Source of the DNA: Oceanirhabdus sp. W0125-5
GTDB lineage: Bacteria; Bacillota; Clostridia; Clostridiales; Clostridiaceae
Length of the DNA: 64,000 nucleotides
NCBI RefSeq assembly: GCF_027938815.1
Contig: NZ_CP115913.1
Span: 3,878,001 to 3,942,000, forward strand
Direction: 5' to 3'
Every line of letters begins with the position of its first letter. Positions within the stretch are counted from its first letter, which is position 1. Positions 36,340-45,840 of this stretch are shown here, piece by piece. The notes beneath the pieces are model-generated. The model did no database searches, was not told the DNA's origin, and worked only from the letters and a program-made list of their open reading frames with translations. The position numbers and the translations under genes are program-made.

Positions 36340-37414
36340 TGTTTCCACCTCTAAATTTTCTTGAAGCTAATAGTGCTGTTAATAATCCCCATAAAAGACC
36401 AAAAAATATGAAAGGAGGAAATACAATACCCAACAGTTCACTTCTGTTATATTCTGGTAATAGTAAATATATATAACATATTGCTAAGGGTACGAATATA
36501 AAATAAGCTTTTTTATAATAGTTTTCATTTTTTATTAGTAGCGATAAACTATAATTAGCTGCAAAACAAACAGTAATTAATGATCTTAAAATTATTACAG
36601 ACCATAAAGCTAAAAATAAAGCAGTAAAATTTGATATTATTGGAATAGGTATTGTCTCTATTAGATATAATAATGGATATTCAAGTTTTGACGTTAGTTC
36701 CCATCCCAAATAATATATTGTCATAAAAACCGTAAATACATATATAAATGTTGTTATAAGTACTGCGATTATTCCTGCTTTTTTAGTATTTTTTTTATTT
36801 GAGATCTTACTTATAATCAAATAAGATATTTCACAGCCTGAAAATGAGTAAAAGCTTTCTGGAACTGCTTTTATTATTTCATCAACTGATGAAATAATTG
36901 GTTTAACATTTATAACTGAACCCTTTATTATAAAAAACAAGAGTATAAATATTAGCGGAAGTGTTAAATAAAAATAAAATTCACTTATTCTCCCAACCAT
37001 ATAAATTCCATGTATAGATATAAAGATAGTCAAAACTATAGTTGGGACAATTATGTATGATGAAGGTAAAAAATAAGTAATTGTAAGCTTTAAAACATTA
37101 GTAAATCCTGATGCTATACCAGCAAACATAGATAAATAAAAGCAAAAAAATATAAATGTAAATATGTACGATAATATTTTCCCATAAATTTCATTATTAA
37201 TCTCCCAAAAACTAGCATGGTTTGTTTTATTATCAATTATTGACGCTGTTATTACTATACATATTGGATATATCCCCCCTATAAATAGTGATATCCAGGC
37301 TTGTTGGTGTGCAATTTTACAAAGAGTAGATGCCATAGATAAAATACCTACTGCTATCATTGAACTTATATTAATAAAAATATATTGATTTTGAGTTATA
37401 GAATTTTTATTCAT
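36326..37414 (-). CDS. GerAB-family germinant receptor B subunit
   Basis: A 362-aa membrane protein of the amino-acid-permease-like endospore germination family, with about ten membrane segments. Residues 1-30 (ITQNQYIFINISSMIAVGILSMAS) and the following loop match the family start. In characterised receptors this subunit binds the germinant. Its ATG overlaps the stop of the A-subunit gene by four bases, indicating translational coupling. A second family member lies nearby on the opposite strand at 39734-40825 and could act as an alternative B subunit. Confidence 0.9.
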   Translation of the reverse strand: MNKNSITQNQYIFINISSMIAVGILSMASTLCKIAHQQAWISLFIGGIYPICIVITASIIDNKTNHASFWEINNEIYGKILSYIFTFIFFCFYLSMFAGIASGFTNVLKLTITYFLPSSYIIVPTIVLTIFISIHGIYMVGRISEFYFYLTLPLIFILLFFIIKGSVINVKPIISSVDEIIKAVPESFYSFSGCEISYLIISKISNKKNTKKAGIIAVLITTFIYVFTVFMTIYYLGWELTSKLEYPLLYLIETIPIPIISNFTALFLALWSVIILRSLITVCFAANYSLSLLIKNENYYKKAYFIFVPLAICYIYLLLPEYNRSELLGIVFPPFIFFGLLWGLLTALLASRKFRGGNNESI

Positions 37415-38880
37415 TTTTTATTTTTTACTCTCCTTTTTCGAAAGCTTACAGGAATTCTATTTATGTATTTTAATGGGAATCTTATAAAACTGTCTTTTAA
37501 ATCTCTGTGCCTCATTGGTGCAAAAGGTGAGAAATAAGGAATTCCTATACTCTCAAGCTTCATTAAATGAGCAGTTATTGAGAATAACCCTATAATGACT
37601 CCTAGAAAACCAAATATTTGAGCTAGTATTAAGATGTAAAATCTAAGTAATCTAATTGAGAGACTCATTTCATAGTTAGGTATTAAGAATGTAGAAATAA
37701 CTGTTATTGAAACTACAACTAAAGTTGTTGGGCTAACAATCCCTGCCTCTATTGCCGCTGATCCTAGTATGATACCACCTACTATGCTCAATGTTTGACC
37801 TACAACTGAAGGAAGTCTCAAACCTCCCTCTCTTAAGAATTCAATTATTATTTCCATGAGTAATATTTCTAAAAAAGGTGGCAGTGGAATATCTTTTCTA
37901 GACATAACAATTATTTTAATTAAATCTAAAGGTATAAGATATATATTATATTTTAAAAGTACAAGATATATAGGTGACAATGTTAATATTAAAAGCACTG
38001 CCATAAGCCTAAGTATTCTATCAAAACTAGATAGCAAAAATCTATTTGAGTAATCTTCAAATCCCTGAAAAAATTCTATAAATACTACTGGAAATACAAC
38101 AACATAAGAACATCCATTTAATAATAAAGCTGCTTTTCCTTGAAGTAAGTCAGAAACAACTTTATCTGGTTTTTCAGTGGTTTTAGATTGTGGAAAAATA
38201 CTAAAAGGTTTCTTATCAATAAACTGCGCCAAATACCCTGTGTCAGGTAAATATGATGTTTTTATACCTTCGATTTGCTTTCTAAGTTTATTTAAAATCT
38301 CTTTATCAATAATGTTATCCATATATATAAGAGCCGCTTCACTTTTATTTTCTTCACCAAGTACAAATTTTTCTATTTTGAAATTTTTATTTTTCAATTT
38401 TTCTTGTAACAAGCTAATATTTATGCCCATTACCTCAACAAAGGCACTTTTTTCTCCTCTTATTGTTTCTTCAATTTTAGAATCTGCCGCTTTTTTAAAA
38501 TTACTTCTATATGTACTGCATATTATAGCTGTATCTTCATTTTCTAATAGTACTACTGTATTTCCACCTTTTATCATTTCAGATATATAATTAATATTGC
38601 TTGATAATTCTGTAGAACTGATAATAATATATCTTTCCGATAAATACGAAGCAGGAGATGATAACTTCTTAATATCACAATCAATCTGAAATAATAGAGG
38701 CTCAATTATACGTTCTTCAATTTCATCCCTTTTTGCTATCCCACTTAAGTATAAAATTGAGCATCTTACCTCACCTTTTAGAACTAACTTTCTTTTTATA
38801 AAATTATAATTTTCTGGTACCTCAGCAGATATCATATCTATGTTTTTTTCTAAATCTTTTGATAATAAATTGATGCTCAT
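37411..38880 (-). CDS. GerAA-family germinant receptor A subunit
   Basis: A 489-aa protein of the GerA family. The first about 240 residues are cytoplasmic (VILYLSG-like segments such as VRCSILYLSGIAKRDEIEE and IYMDNIIDKEILNKLRK). The family hallmark PDTGYLAQFI ... TTEKPDKV precedes the membrane part, which has about five segments with VGQTLSIVGGIILGSAAIEAG in the middle. The Arg/Lys-rich C-terminus faces the cytoplasm. The length is near the family norm. It is the first gene of the A-B-C operon with GGGG before the ATG. Expression in the forespore is expected from family knowledge, but no clear sigma-G promoter was identified. Confidence 0.93.
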   Translation of the reverse strand: MSINLLSKDLEKNIDMISAEVPENYNFIKRKLVLKGEVRCSILYLSGIAKRDEIEERIIEPLLFQIDCDIKKLSSPASYLSERYIIISSTELSSNINYISEMIKGGNTVVLLENEDTAIICSTYRSNFKKAADSKIEETIRGEKSAFVEVMGINISLLQEKLKNKNFKIEKFVLGEENKSEAALIYMDNIIDKEILNKLRKQIEGIKTSYLPDTGYLAQFIDKKPFSIFPQSKTTEKPDKVVSDLLQGKAALLLNGCSYVVVFPVVFIEFFQGFEDYSNRFLLSSFDRILRLMAVLLILTLSPIYLVLLKYNIYLIPLDLIKIIVMSRKDIPLPPFLEILLMEIIIEFLREGGLRLPSVVGQTLSIVGGIILGSAAIEAGIVSPTTLVVVSITVISTFLIPNYEMSLSIRLLRFYILILAQIFGFLGVIIGLFSITAHLMKLESIGIPYFSPFAPMRHRDLKDSFIRFPLKYINRIPVSFRKRRVKNKK

Positions 38881-38971
38881 TTCTTATCCCCTTATCTTTA
38901 AAAATCTAATTTTAGTTTCACCCTATTATTGAAATCTATGCTTTTCTTAACTATTAGTTCCACAAAAAAAA

Positions 38972-39000
38972 CTATCAAAATCATTTAAGCATCTTGATAG
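38972..39000 (-). terminator. Terminator after the YkuK-like gene
   Basis: CTATCAA / TTGATAG stem with a partly paired loop. Read on the minus strand it is followed by eight T residues. It separates the YkuK-like gene from the germination operon. Confidence 0.72.
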
Positions 39001-39038
39001 CTGTTTTAAAGTGGATATCTAAAAAAGAATATAAGTTG

Positions 39039-39521
39039 TTAACTCACCTTATATTGTTTTTTAGATATTTTATCTGCAATTGTTGATGAAGTATATGAAT
39101 CTGGTTTCATACAGAATTTGAATCCTAATCCTACTACCCATCCTTTAATTTCTTTTATTAGACTATTGGTATCTCCATCATTTCCTATATCAATATGAAC
39201 TTCCAGACAAGCATTAATTTTGCTTTTTTTAATAAATTCCATAACTTTTATTGCTAAATCTAAACTGTATTGTGTTTCAGTAAACAACTTCTGCCTAAGA
39301 TCATAAATTTTCTTAAGGTTTGTAATATCATAAAAAAATATTCCCCCTTTGGTTTTTCGAATAACTGTAATTACAGATACCATTCTTGTAATACCATTAA
39401 AGCTTTGAGAATCTGTTCCAACAGAAATAACATAATCTGATTGTATATCCTTTTCAGTGTATAACTTAATTTTATTACAAACTTCTTTAAAATCTATTTC
39501 CCCATAAGTTATACTTTTCAT
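39039..39521 (-). CDS. YkuK-like DUF458 protein (RNase H-like fold)
   Basis: A 160-aa protein of the DUF458 / YkuK group, predicted to have an RNase H-like fold. The early segment YVISVGTDSQSF and the later HIDIGNDGDTNSLIKEIKGWV supply conserved acidic residues at the positions where RNase H-like enzymes bind metal. The C-terminal CMKPDSYTSSTIADKIS is also typical. A nuclease role is suggested by the fold but, as far as I know, not established. It has its own terminator and lies upstream of, and co-oriented with, the germination operon. The ribosome site GGAGGTG precedes ATG. Confidence 0.82.
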   Translation of the reverse strand: MKSITYGEIDFKEVCNKIKLYTEKDIQSDYVISVGTDSQSFNGITRMVSVITVIRKTKGGIFFYDITNLKKIYDLRQKLFTETQYSLDLAIKVMEFIKKSKINACLEVHIDIGNDGDTNSLIKEIKGWVVGLGFKFCMKPDSYTSSTIADKISKKQYKVS

Positions 39522-39733
39522 CCTCTACACCTCCAGTCTATTTCTGCATTTATTTTAATTAAAATTTATAACAAGATACATTTTAATTATTTTTATAATA
39601 TAATATGCAGCTCCTATATAATAATTTCATTCTTTAGTACTCATTTAATTTATTTGTTTGGTTAAACTATTTAAGAAAACATTTTAAATTTCTAATAAAA
39701 TACTCGAAATGATTTTTAAGGGAGGGTCAATTG

Positions 39734-40825
39734 GTGAATAATGAAGCTGTTTCAGATAAACAAGGAATAGCCCTAATAATTCTTTTTATAATAGGCTCTT
39801 CTTCAATAGTAGTACCTGGTTTGCCTGCTAAAAAAGATGTATGGTTAGCAATTATTCTATCAGTCATAATGGCCTTACCTATGGCAATTATTGCCTCAAG
39901 ACTCCATGTTATTTTTCCTGGAAAAGATATATTTGATATAGTTGAAATCTGTTTTGGAAAATTTATTGGTAAGCTGCTCATACTAATCTTTAGTTGGTTT
40001 GTCTTTAAGTTAGCAGCTGAAGTCTTAAGAAATTCTTCACAATTTCTTAATGCATCAAATCTTACTTCCACACCTTTGATCGTACCAATGATATGTACCA
40101 GTACTTTTATTCTATATATAGTTAAGAAGGGACTTCCTGTTATGGGTAAGTTTGCAGAATTTGTATTGATATTCCCAGTAACCTTTATATTTGTAATTAC
40201 TTTTTTATTGATTCCTGAAATGAATATATATAATGTAGTTCCTGTTTTAGAAGAGGGCATGGGCCCAGTGATAAAAGGAGCCTTAGGAGCACTTTCATTC
40301 CCATTTGGTCAAACTGTATTATTTTCAATGCTTTTTTCTATATTCAATGAAAAAAAATCTCCTTATAAAATTTATATTTCAGGACTGTTGATTGGAGGCT
40401 TATTATTATTAATTACTTCCCTAACCAATATTTTAGTTTTAGGATTTAACACTGCTTCTAGTTTATACTTTCCCTCGGTTTCTACTGCAACAAGAATAAA
40501 CATACTCGGTACTTTACAAAGATTAGAAATAATACCTACACTTACATTCATAATAGGTCAATACCTAAAAATAAGTATATTAATTTTGTGTGCTTGTAAA
40601 GGACTTAGCAAAACTTTTGATTGTGAGGATTATAGATTTATAGCTACTCCTATTTGTTTTTTAATGGTAAGTCTCTGTTATACTTTACATGGCAATATAA
40701 TGGAATTTTATGAGTGGGTTGCTAAAGTACTTCCTTATTCTTCTTTACCTGTTCAAGTATTTATTCCTATTTTGATTTGGATTATTGCTGAAATAAAGAA
40801 AAAACAACCCGATAGGTTAAGCTAA
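39734..40825 (+). CDS. GerAB-family spore germination permease, orphan copy
   Basis: About 363 aa with ten predicted membrane segments. It belongs to the same family as the B subunit at 36326-37414 but is clearly a diverged copy, beginning VSDKQGIALIILFIIGSSSIV. No A or C subunit gene accompanies it, so it may pair with subunits of the nearby operon or of a distant one. GGGAGGG precedes both TTG (39731) and GTG (39734); spacing favours GTG. It is transcribed away from the operon and the YkuK-like gene and ends at the hairpin 40844-40892. Confidence 0.88.
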   Translation: MNNEAVSDKQGIALIILFIIGSSSIVVPGLPAKKDVWLAIILSVIMALPMAIIASRLHVIFPGKDIFDIVEICFGKFIGKLLILIFSWFVFKLAAEVLRNSSQFLNASNLTSTPLIVPMICTSTFILYIVKKGLPVMGKFAEFVLIFPVTFIFVITFLLIPEMNIYNVVPVLEEGMGPVIKGALGALSFPFGQTVLFSMLFSIFNEKKSPYKIYISGLLIGGLLLLITSLTNILVLGFNTASSLYFPSVSTATRINILGTLQRLEIIPTLTFIIGQYLKISILILCACKGLSKTFDCEDYRFIATPICFLMVSLCYTLHGNIMEFYEWVAKVLPYSSLPVQVFIPILIWIIAEIKKKQPDRLS

Positions 40826-40843
40826 AACAGTGTTTTCAAGAAA

Positions 40844-40892
40844 TTAAGAGCTTCATAAAACCATTCTTTATTATGATTTATGAAGCTCTTAA
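40844..40892. terminator. Bidirectional terminator
   Basis: Perfect 16-bp stem TTAAGAGCTTCATAAA / TTTATGAAGCTCTTAA with a 17-base loop, between convergent gerB-type and ROK kinase genes. Confidence 0.8.
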
Positions 40893-40916
40893 CTTTCAAA
40901 TATGTTTTTTTAGTTT

Positions 40917-41873
40917 CTAAAATTTATTATGTTTTCCAAGCATTGCAGCTCCAATAATTCCAGCTTCATTGCCTAACTCTGCTAATGCTATCTTTCCAAC
41001 TGGTAGATTTTTAATAAACTTATTTTTTAAAACCTCTGCTCTTACCTTATCAAGAAGAAACACTCCCGCTTTTGATAGTCCACCACCTATTACAAATATC
41101 TCAGGATCTATTACACTTGCGATGTTAATAATACCTATCGCTAAATACTTTACTAATCTATCTACTGCCTTATTTGCTAGTTTATCTTCTCTAATTGCAG
41201 CGTGAAAAATCATTTTCCCATTTAAGTTATTTAAATCACCATTAATTTTTTCAGTAATTAATGTTTCATACTCTTCTTCTTCCATTAATTTCTTAGTGTA
41301 ATTAATAAGAGCTGTCGCAGAAGAAAAAGTTTCTAAGCATCCATTCCTTCCACAATTACAATCATAGTAATTTTTTCCAACTACCATATGACCTATTTCT
41401 GAGCCTATCCCATTAACCCCTGTATGAATTTTACCATCTATTATGATTCCTCCACCTATCCCTGTTCCAAGTGTTATGAATACTCCATTATTTTTTCCCT
41501 TCATAGACCCTATCTCAAATTCAGCTAGACCAGCTAATGTAGCATCATTATCAACAAAAACAGGAATATTCAATATCCTTTCCATTATCCTTTTTAGTGG
41601 AATTTTACTCCAATTTAGATTTACACATTGTATAACATTTCCTGTAATAGGCTCTGATAATCCAGGAATGCCTATACCAATGGCTTTAATATGTTCTTTA
41701 TTTAATCCATACTCATCAATAACTTGGATAATTAAATTAATAATATCTTCAATCACCTCATCTGATTTTCTATGAGCACCTGTTGGAATCGATTTTTGAT
41801 AATGAATTTTACCAAAGTTATCTACTATCCCAACTGCAATATTTGTTCCACCTAAATCTACTCCAATATACAT
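40917..41873 (-). CDS. ROK-family sugar kinase (glucokinase-like)
   Basis: A 318-aa cytoplasmic kinase that would phosphorylate glucose or a related hexose with ATP. The phosphate-binding start is YIGVDLGGTNIAVGIV. The catalytic region is VDNDATLAGLAE, followed by GTGIGGGIIIDGKI. The ROK signature and zinc-binding cysteines appear in EIGHMVVG and CNCGRNGCLE. The frame is open to 41912, but AGGAGG precedes ATG at 41873. It lies just downstream of a GH3 glycosidase gene and would phosphorylate the sugar released by it. The hairpin at 41912-41934 between them may reduce read-through. Confidence 0.92.
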   Translation of the reverse strand: MYIGVDLGGTNIAVGIVDNFGKIHYQKSIPTGAHRKSDEVIEDIINLIIQVIDEYGLNKEHIKAIGIGIPGLSEPITGNVIQCVNLNWSKIPLKRIMERILNIPVFVDNDATLAGLAEFEIGSMKGKNNGVFITLGTGIGGGIIIDGKIHTGVNGIGSEIGHMVVGKNYYDCNCGRNGCLETFSSATALINYTKKLMEEEEYETLITEKINGDLNNLNGKMIFHAAIREDKLANKAVDRLVKYLAIGIINIASVIDPEIFVIGGGLSKAGVFLLDKVRAEVLKNKFIKNLPVGKIALAELGNEAGIIGAAMLGKHNKF

Positions 41874-41911
41874 TTCTTTACCTCCTGTTGAAATTATTAT
41901 CACAAGATACA

Positions 41912-41934
41912 AGACACCTAAGCTTTAGGTGTCT
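41912..41934 (-). terminator. Hairpin between GH3 glycosidase and ROK kinase genes
   Basis: Perfect stem AGACACCTAA / TTAGGTGTCT with loop GCT. On the minus strand the tail TTGTATCTTGT is only moderately T-rich, so it could attenuate rather than stop transcription. Confidence 0.6.
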
Positions 41935-41958
41935 ATTAGATAAATTATTCTCTCTTTA

Positions 41959-44229
41959 TTATGAATTCACTTTTTTAATCATATTTTTAATAATTTCTTC
42001 TGAATTACTTGCAAGCTCTGTATCAAAATACATTACTTTTTTAAGAGGCATACCCAGTACCATTTCTGCATTTTCTGACTGTAGTGAATTTTCTACTCTA
42101 TCTCTTACCTTGTCTAAAAATTCAAAAAAAATTTCTCTACTCTTTTCTTCCATCAGCCATTCACTAACTGGACTATCGCCTGTTAAATTAATTTCGATCT
42201 TATCAGTACTTATTACATTAATAGTCTCTTCTAATCGAATATCACTTAGAGAACTTCCTAATAGTATATCAAATTCTCCTGTTTCCATTATCCAGTAATT
42301 TTTTGATGGATCGAAGTAAGAAAAGTCTCTTTTTCTCAGTTTAAATATTACTTTTTTACTCTCGCCTTGTTTCAAGAATACTTTTTCAAATCCTTTTAGT
42401 TCTTTTTCTGGTCGTATTAATCTAGATTCTTTATCTCTTACATATAACTGTATAATTTCTGCCCCTTCAACACTTCCAACATTTTTAATTTCTGCCTCAA
42501 TTATAAGTTCTTCTGTATCTTCAAGTTCATTCTTACTTACATTAAGATTAGAATACTCAAATTCAGTATATGAAAGACCATGTCCAAATGGATACATTAC
42601 ATCAATTTTTCTTTTGTCATAGTATCTATATCCAATGAAAATGCCTTCCTCATATTTAACTTTTCCATCTACTCCTGGAAAGTTCAAATAGCTTGGGTTA
42701 TGCTCTAACTTCAATGGATATGTCTCTGTTAATTTACCACATGGATTAGCTTTACCAAATAATATATCTGCCACAGCTGAACCACTTCCCTGTCCCGTAA
42801 GCCATCCTTCTAAAAGAGCTTTTGCATTTTTTATCCAAGACCCCATTGTAACTGCAGATCCGTTATTTAAAACAACTACAATTTTCTTGTTAACCTTTGC
42901 TATTTCATTAAGCAGTAGAACCTGATTTTCAGGTATATTCATGTGTTTTCTATCATACCCTTCTGATTCAATAAGGTCTGGTAATCCCATAAATAATACT
43001 ACTATCTCACATGATTTAGCTACTTCTACAGCTTCTATGATTAATTTTTCATCCTTATAATCTCTATTAAGATCATAACCTCTCGCAAAATTTACCGAAA
43101 CATTATCTCCCATGTTTTCACTTATCTTATCTAGAGGTATATCTACTTGAGTAGTATTAACCTTTGAACTTCCGCCCCCTTGAATTCTTGGTTCTACTGC
43201 TAATTCACCTATTACAGCCATTGATTTTAAAGTGTTCGAATCCAATGGTAATGTTCTATCTTCATTCTTTAAAAGTATCATACTGTTTACTGCTGCTTTT
43301 CTTGCAAGTTCATGATGTTTATTAAAATCAATAGTTTCAACTTCCTTAGTGCTTTCTAAAGCTTTAAATAATATAGATAAATTTCTTTTCACCGTCTCAT
43401 CTAATATTGATTCATCTAATTCTCCTGATTTTACTGCCTCAACTATTTTTTTATCATTAGCAGGAGAAGCTCCAGGCATTTCTAAATCCAGTCCAGCTTT
43501 TAAAGCCATTACTCTATTATTTACAGCTCCCCAGTCGGACATTACAACTCCATTATATCCCCACTCTTTTCTAAGAATATCTAATAAAAGAGGGTTTTCA
43601 GTAGCATGAATTCCATTTACTTTGTTATATGCAGCCATAATTGACCATGGATTTGCTTCCTTCACTATCTTTTCAAAAGCTGGAAGATATATCTCTCTAA
43701 GAGCTCTTTCATCTACTTCTGAACTAATACTCATTCTTTCAAACTCTTGATTATTGCATGCAAAATGCTTTACACATGCCCCTACACCTTCACCCTGAAG
43801 ACCTTTTACATAAGCTGTTCCTATTTCTCCAGCTAAATAAGGATCTTCAGAATAATACTCAAAATTTCTTCCTCCTAAAGGAGATCTCTTCATATTAACC
43901 CCTGGACCTAATAATATACTTACATCTAAAGCTTTGGATTCTTTTCCTAATGCTTGTCCGATCTCGCTTAATAACTCTCTATCCCACGAAGAGGCTAATG
44001 CAGAAGCTGTTGGAAATCCTGTAGCTTTTTCATTATCATCTACACCATGAGCACCAAAATCATCTTCATTTACTGCTTTTCGAACTCCATGAGGTCCATC
44101 TGTCATAATTATAGATGGAATATTAAGTCTATCTATAGATTCAGTTTTCCATTTATTCATTCCTGAGCAAAGAGAAGCTTTTTCTTCTAAAGTCATTTCA
44201 CCAATTAATTGTTCAATCTTTTTTTCCAT
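41959..44229 (-). CDS. Glycoside hydrolase family 3 (beta-glucosidase-like)
   Basis: About 756 aa, with no signal peptide, so probably cytoplasmic. It removes terminal beta-linked sugars. The GH3 N-domain shows MTDGPHGVR, VKHFACNNQE and the nucleophile region GVVMSDWGAV (Asp232). The C-domain shows LLKNEDRTLPLDS. A fibronectin-like domain (about residues 555-640) precedes an extra C-terminal region of about 90 residues. ATG at 44241 overlaps the ribosome site GGAGG, so ATG at 44229 is preferred. It follows a sugar-cation symporter gene and precedes the ROK kinase, forming a beta-glucoside or xyloside uptake and breakdown unit. Confidence 0.93.
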   Translation of the reverse strand: MEKKIEQLIGEMTLEEKASLCSGMNKWKTESIDRLNIPSIIMTDGPHGVRKAVNEDDFGAHGVDDNEKATGFPTASALASSWDRELLSEIGQALGKESKALDVSILLGPGVNMKRSPLGGRNFEYYSEDPYLAGEIGTAYVKGLQGEGVGACVKHFACNNQEFERMSISSEVDERALREIYLPAFEKIVKEANPWSIMAAYNKVNGIHATENPLLLDILRKEWGYNGVVMSDWGAVNNRVMALKAGLDLEMPGASPANDKKIVEAVKSGELDESILDETVKRNLSILFKALESTKEVETIDFNKHHELARKAAVNSMILLKNEDRTLPLDSNTLKSMAVIGELAVEPRIQGGGSSKVNTTQVDIPLDKISENMGDNVSVNFARGYDLNRDYKDEKLIIEAVEVAKSCEIVVLFMGLPDLIESEGYDRKHMNIPENQVLLLNEIAKVNKKIVVVLNNGSAVTMGSWIKNAKALLEGWLTGQGSGSAVADILFGKANPCGKLTETYPLKLEHNPSYLNFPGVDGKVKYEEGIFIGYRYYDKRKIDVMYPFGHGLSYTEFEYSNLNVSKNELEDTEELIIEAEIKNVGSVEGAEIIQLYVRDKESRLIRPEKELKGFEKVFLKQGESKKVIFKLRKRDFSYFDPSKNYWIMETGEFDILLGSSLSDIRLEETINVISTDKIEINLTGDSPVSEWLMEEKSREIFFEFLDKVRDRVENSLQSENAEMVLGMPLKKVMYFDTELASNSEEIIKNMIKKVNS

Positions 44230-44265
44230 ATGAACCTCCATTAAATCAAAACTATTTTATTAATC

Positions 44266-45627
44266 TTAAGCAGATTGTGACTTTCTCTCCTTAATTTCCT
44301 TAAGAATATTATTGTACATCTTTTCATCTAATTTATAGAACATCATTAAAATCAATGCTATAATTGCAGCTAATGCTGGTATACCAGAAATCGATACCTT
44401 AATTGCTGTAAGTGCTTCTGGTGTTTGAGTTGCATTTGCAACATAACCTGATACCTGTAATAAATACCCTAACAATGCTCCTCCAACTGCAGATGCAAAT
44501 TTTGAAGCAAAAGTAAATGTTGAGAATACCAATCCTTCAGGACGTATCCCTGTTTTCCATTCTGAGTATTCTACTGTATCGTTAAGCATTATCCATGGTA
44601 AAACCATTGCAAAAGCAGAAGCTAATCCATTAATTGCAAACATAACGATTAACATTGTAATGTTCTGATTACTTATAAAATATATAGACGCAGAAGATAT
44701 AATCATAATAATAAGACCTATATACATTGCCTTCTTTTTTCCTAATCTCTTAGTGAACATTGGTACAATTCCTGTTCCAACTAATGTACAAAGAAGTGTA
44801 AGTCCTGAAACAATTCCAATCAATTCTGTTTTTCCTACATTGTATGAAAAATAATATGCTGTTGCAGCACTTCTTACTGTTGTAGCTATGGAATTCACCA
44901 TATAAGTCATTGAAATAAGGAATAATGGTAAATTAGTTTTCATTATATTTATCATATCTTTTACTGAATATTTTTCTTTACTTCCTGAAGAAACTCTTTC
45001 CTTAACTTTTACTCCAGAAATAAAATTTATAACCATACCAAAGATTCCAAGTAATAAAGCTGTTATAGCAAATCCTTTAGATTGATTCCCTTTACCCAAA
45101 ATACCCACTAAAGGCATTATAGCTGCAATACCTATTAACATACCAAAATTACTAAATAACTGTCTTAAAGTAACAATACTTGTTCTTTCTTTAGAATCTT
45201 GTGTCATAGATGATGATACTGCATTGTATGGTACATTTACCATAGTGTACATCATTCCAAAGAAAATATATGTTACATATGCATAAACTATTTTACTTGT
45301 TGCTCCTAAACTGCTAGGACCAGCGAAAATCAGAATAAAACTAATTGCTAATGGAATTGAACCCCAAATTATATACGGTCTGAATTTCCCTCTTTTTGTA
45401 TTAGTTCTATCTACAATTGCCCCCATCATTGGATCATTAATTGCATCCCATATTCTAGAAACTAATAATAAAGTTCCTACAGCAGCTGCTGAAATTCCAA
45501 AAACATCTGTGTAGAAAAATACTAAATACATCATTGGTACTGCAAAAAACATATTCTGTGCTACTGCACCAAGAGAATAAGTAAACTTTTCTCCCCCAGA
45601 TACTCTTCCCATCTTTTGGTTTTCCAT
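44266..45627 (-). CDS. GPH-family sugar:cation symporter
   Basis: A 453-aa membrane protein with twelve predicted segments, of the glycoside-pentoside-hexuronide (MelB/XynB-like) family. The start shows FTYSLGAVAQNMFFAVPMMY and the conserved loops SRIWDAINDPMMGAIVDRT and KRGKFRPYIIWG. These carriers import oligosaccharides or glycosides with a cation. It is the first gene of the glycosidase operon, 36 bases before the GH3 gene. The divergent AraC-type regulator shares the upstream region. The exact sugar is unresolved; beta-glucosides and xylosides are the likeliest, given the GH3 partner. Confidence 0.93.
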   Translation of the reverse strand: MENQKMGRVSGGEKFTYSLGAVAQNMFFAVPMMYLVFFYTDVFGISAAAVGTLLLVSRIWDAINDPMMGAIVDRTNTKRGKFRPYIIWGSIPLAISFILIFAGPSSLGATSKIVYAYVTYIFFGMMYTMVNVPYNAVSSSMTQDSKERTSIVTLRQLFSNFGMLIGIAAIMPLVGILGKGNQSKGFAITALLLGIFGMVINFISGVKVKERVSSGSKEKYSVKDMINIMKTNLPLFLISMTYMVNSIATTVRSAATAYYFSYNVGKTELIGIVSGLTLLCTLVGTGIVPMFTKRLGKKKAMYIGLIIMIISSASIYFISNQNITMLIVMFAINGLASAFAMVLPWIMLNDTVEYSEWKTGIRPEGLVFSTFTFASKFASAVGGALLGYLLQVSGYVANATQTPEALTAIKVSISGIPALAAIIALILMMFYKLDEKMYNNILKEIKERKSQSA

Positions 45628-45840
45628 ATTTAATCTCTCCCTTTAAATATTCATAAAATTTTGCTTAAGCTTCCGCATTGCATAATTTAAGTATAGAGCA
45701 ATTCAAAAAAACTTTCTTATGTGAGGGTAATATTTTTTATGTTATTTCTATATTAATTTAATTGTTTTTTTCAATATGAATTTTTTGTGTTAAAATACTT
45801 ATTACTATAGTTACAAGTATTAATGAAGGGATGAATTAAA

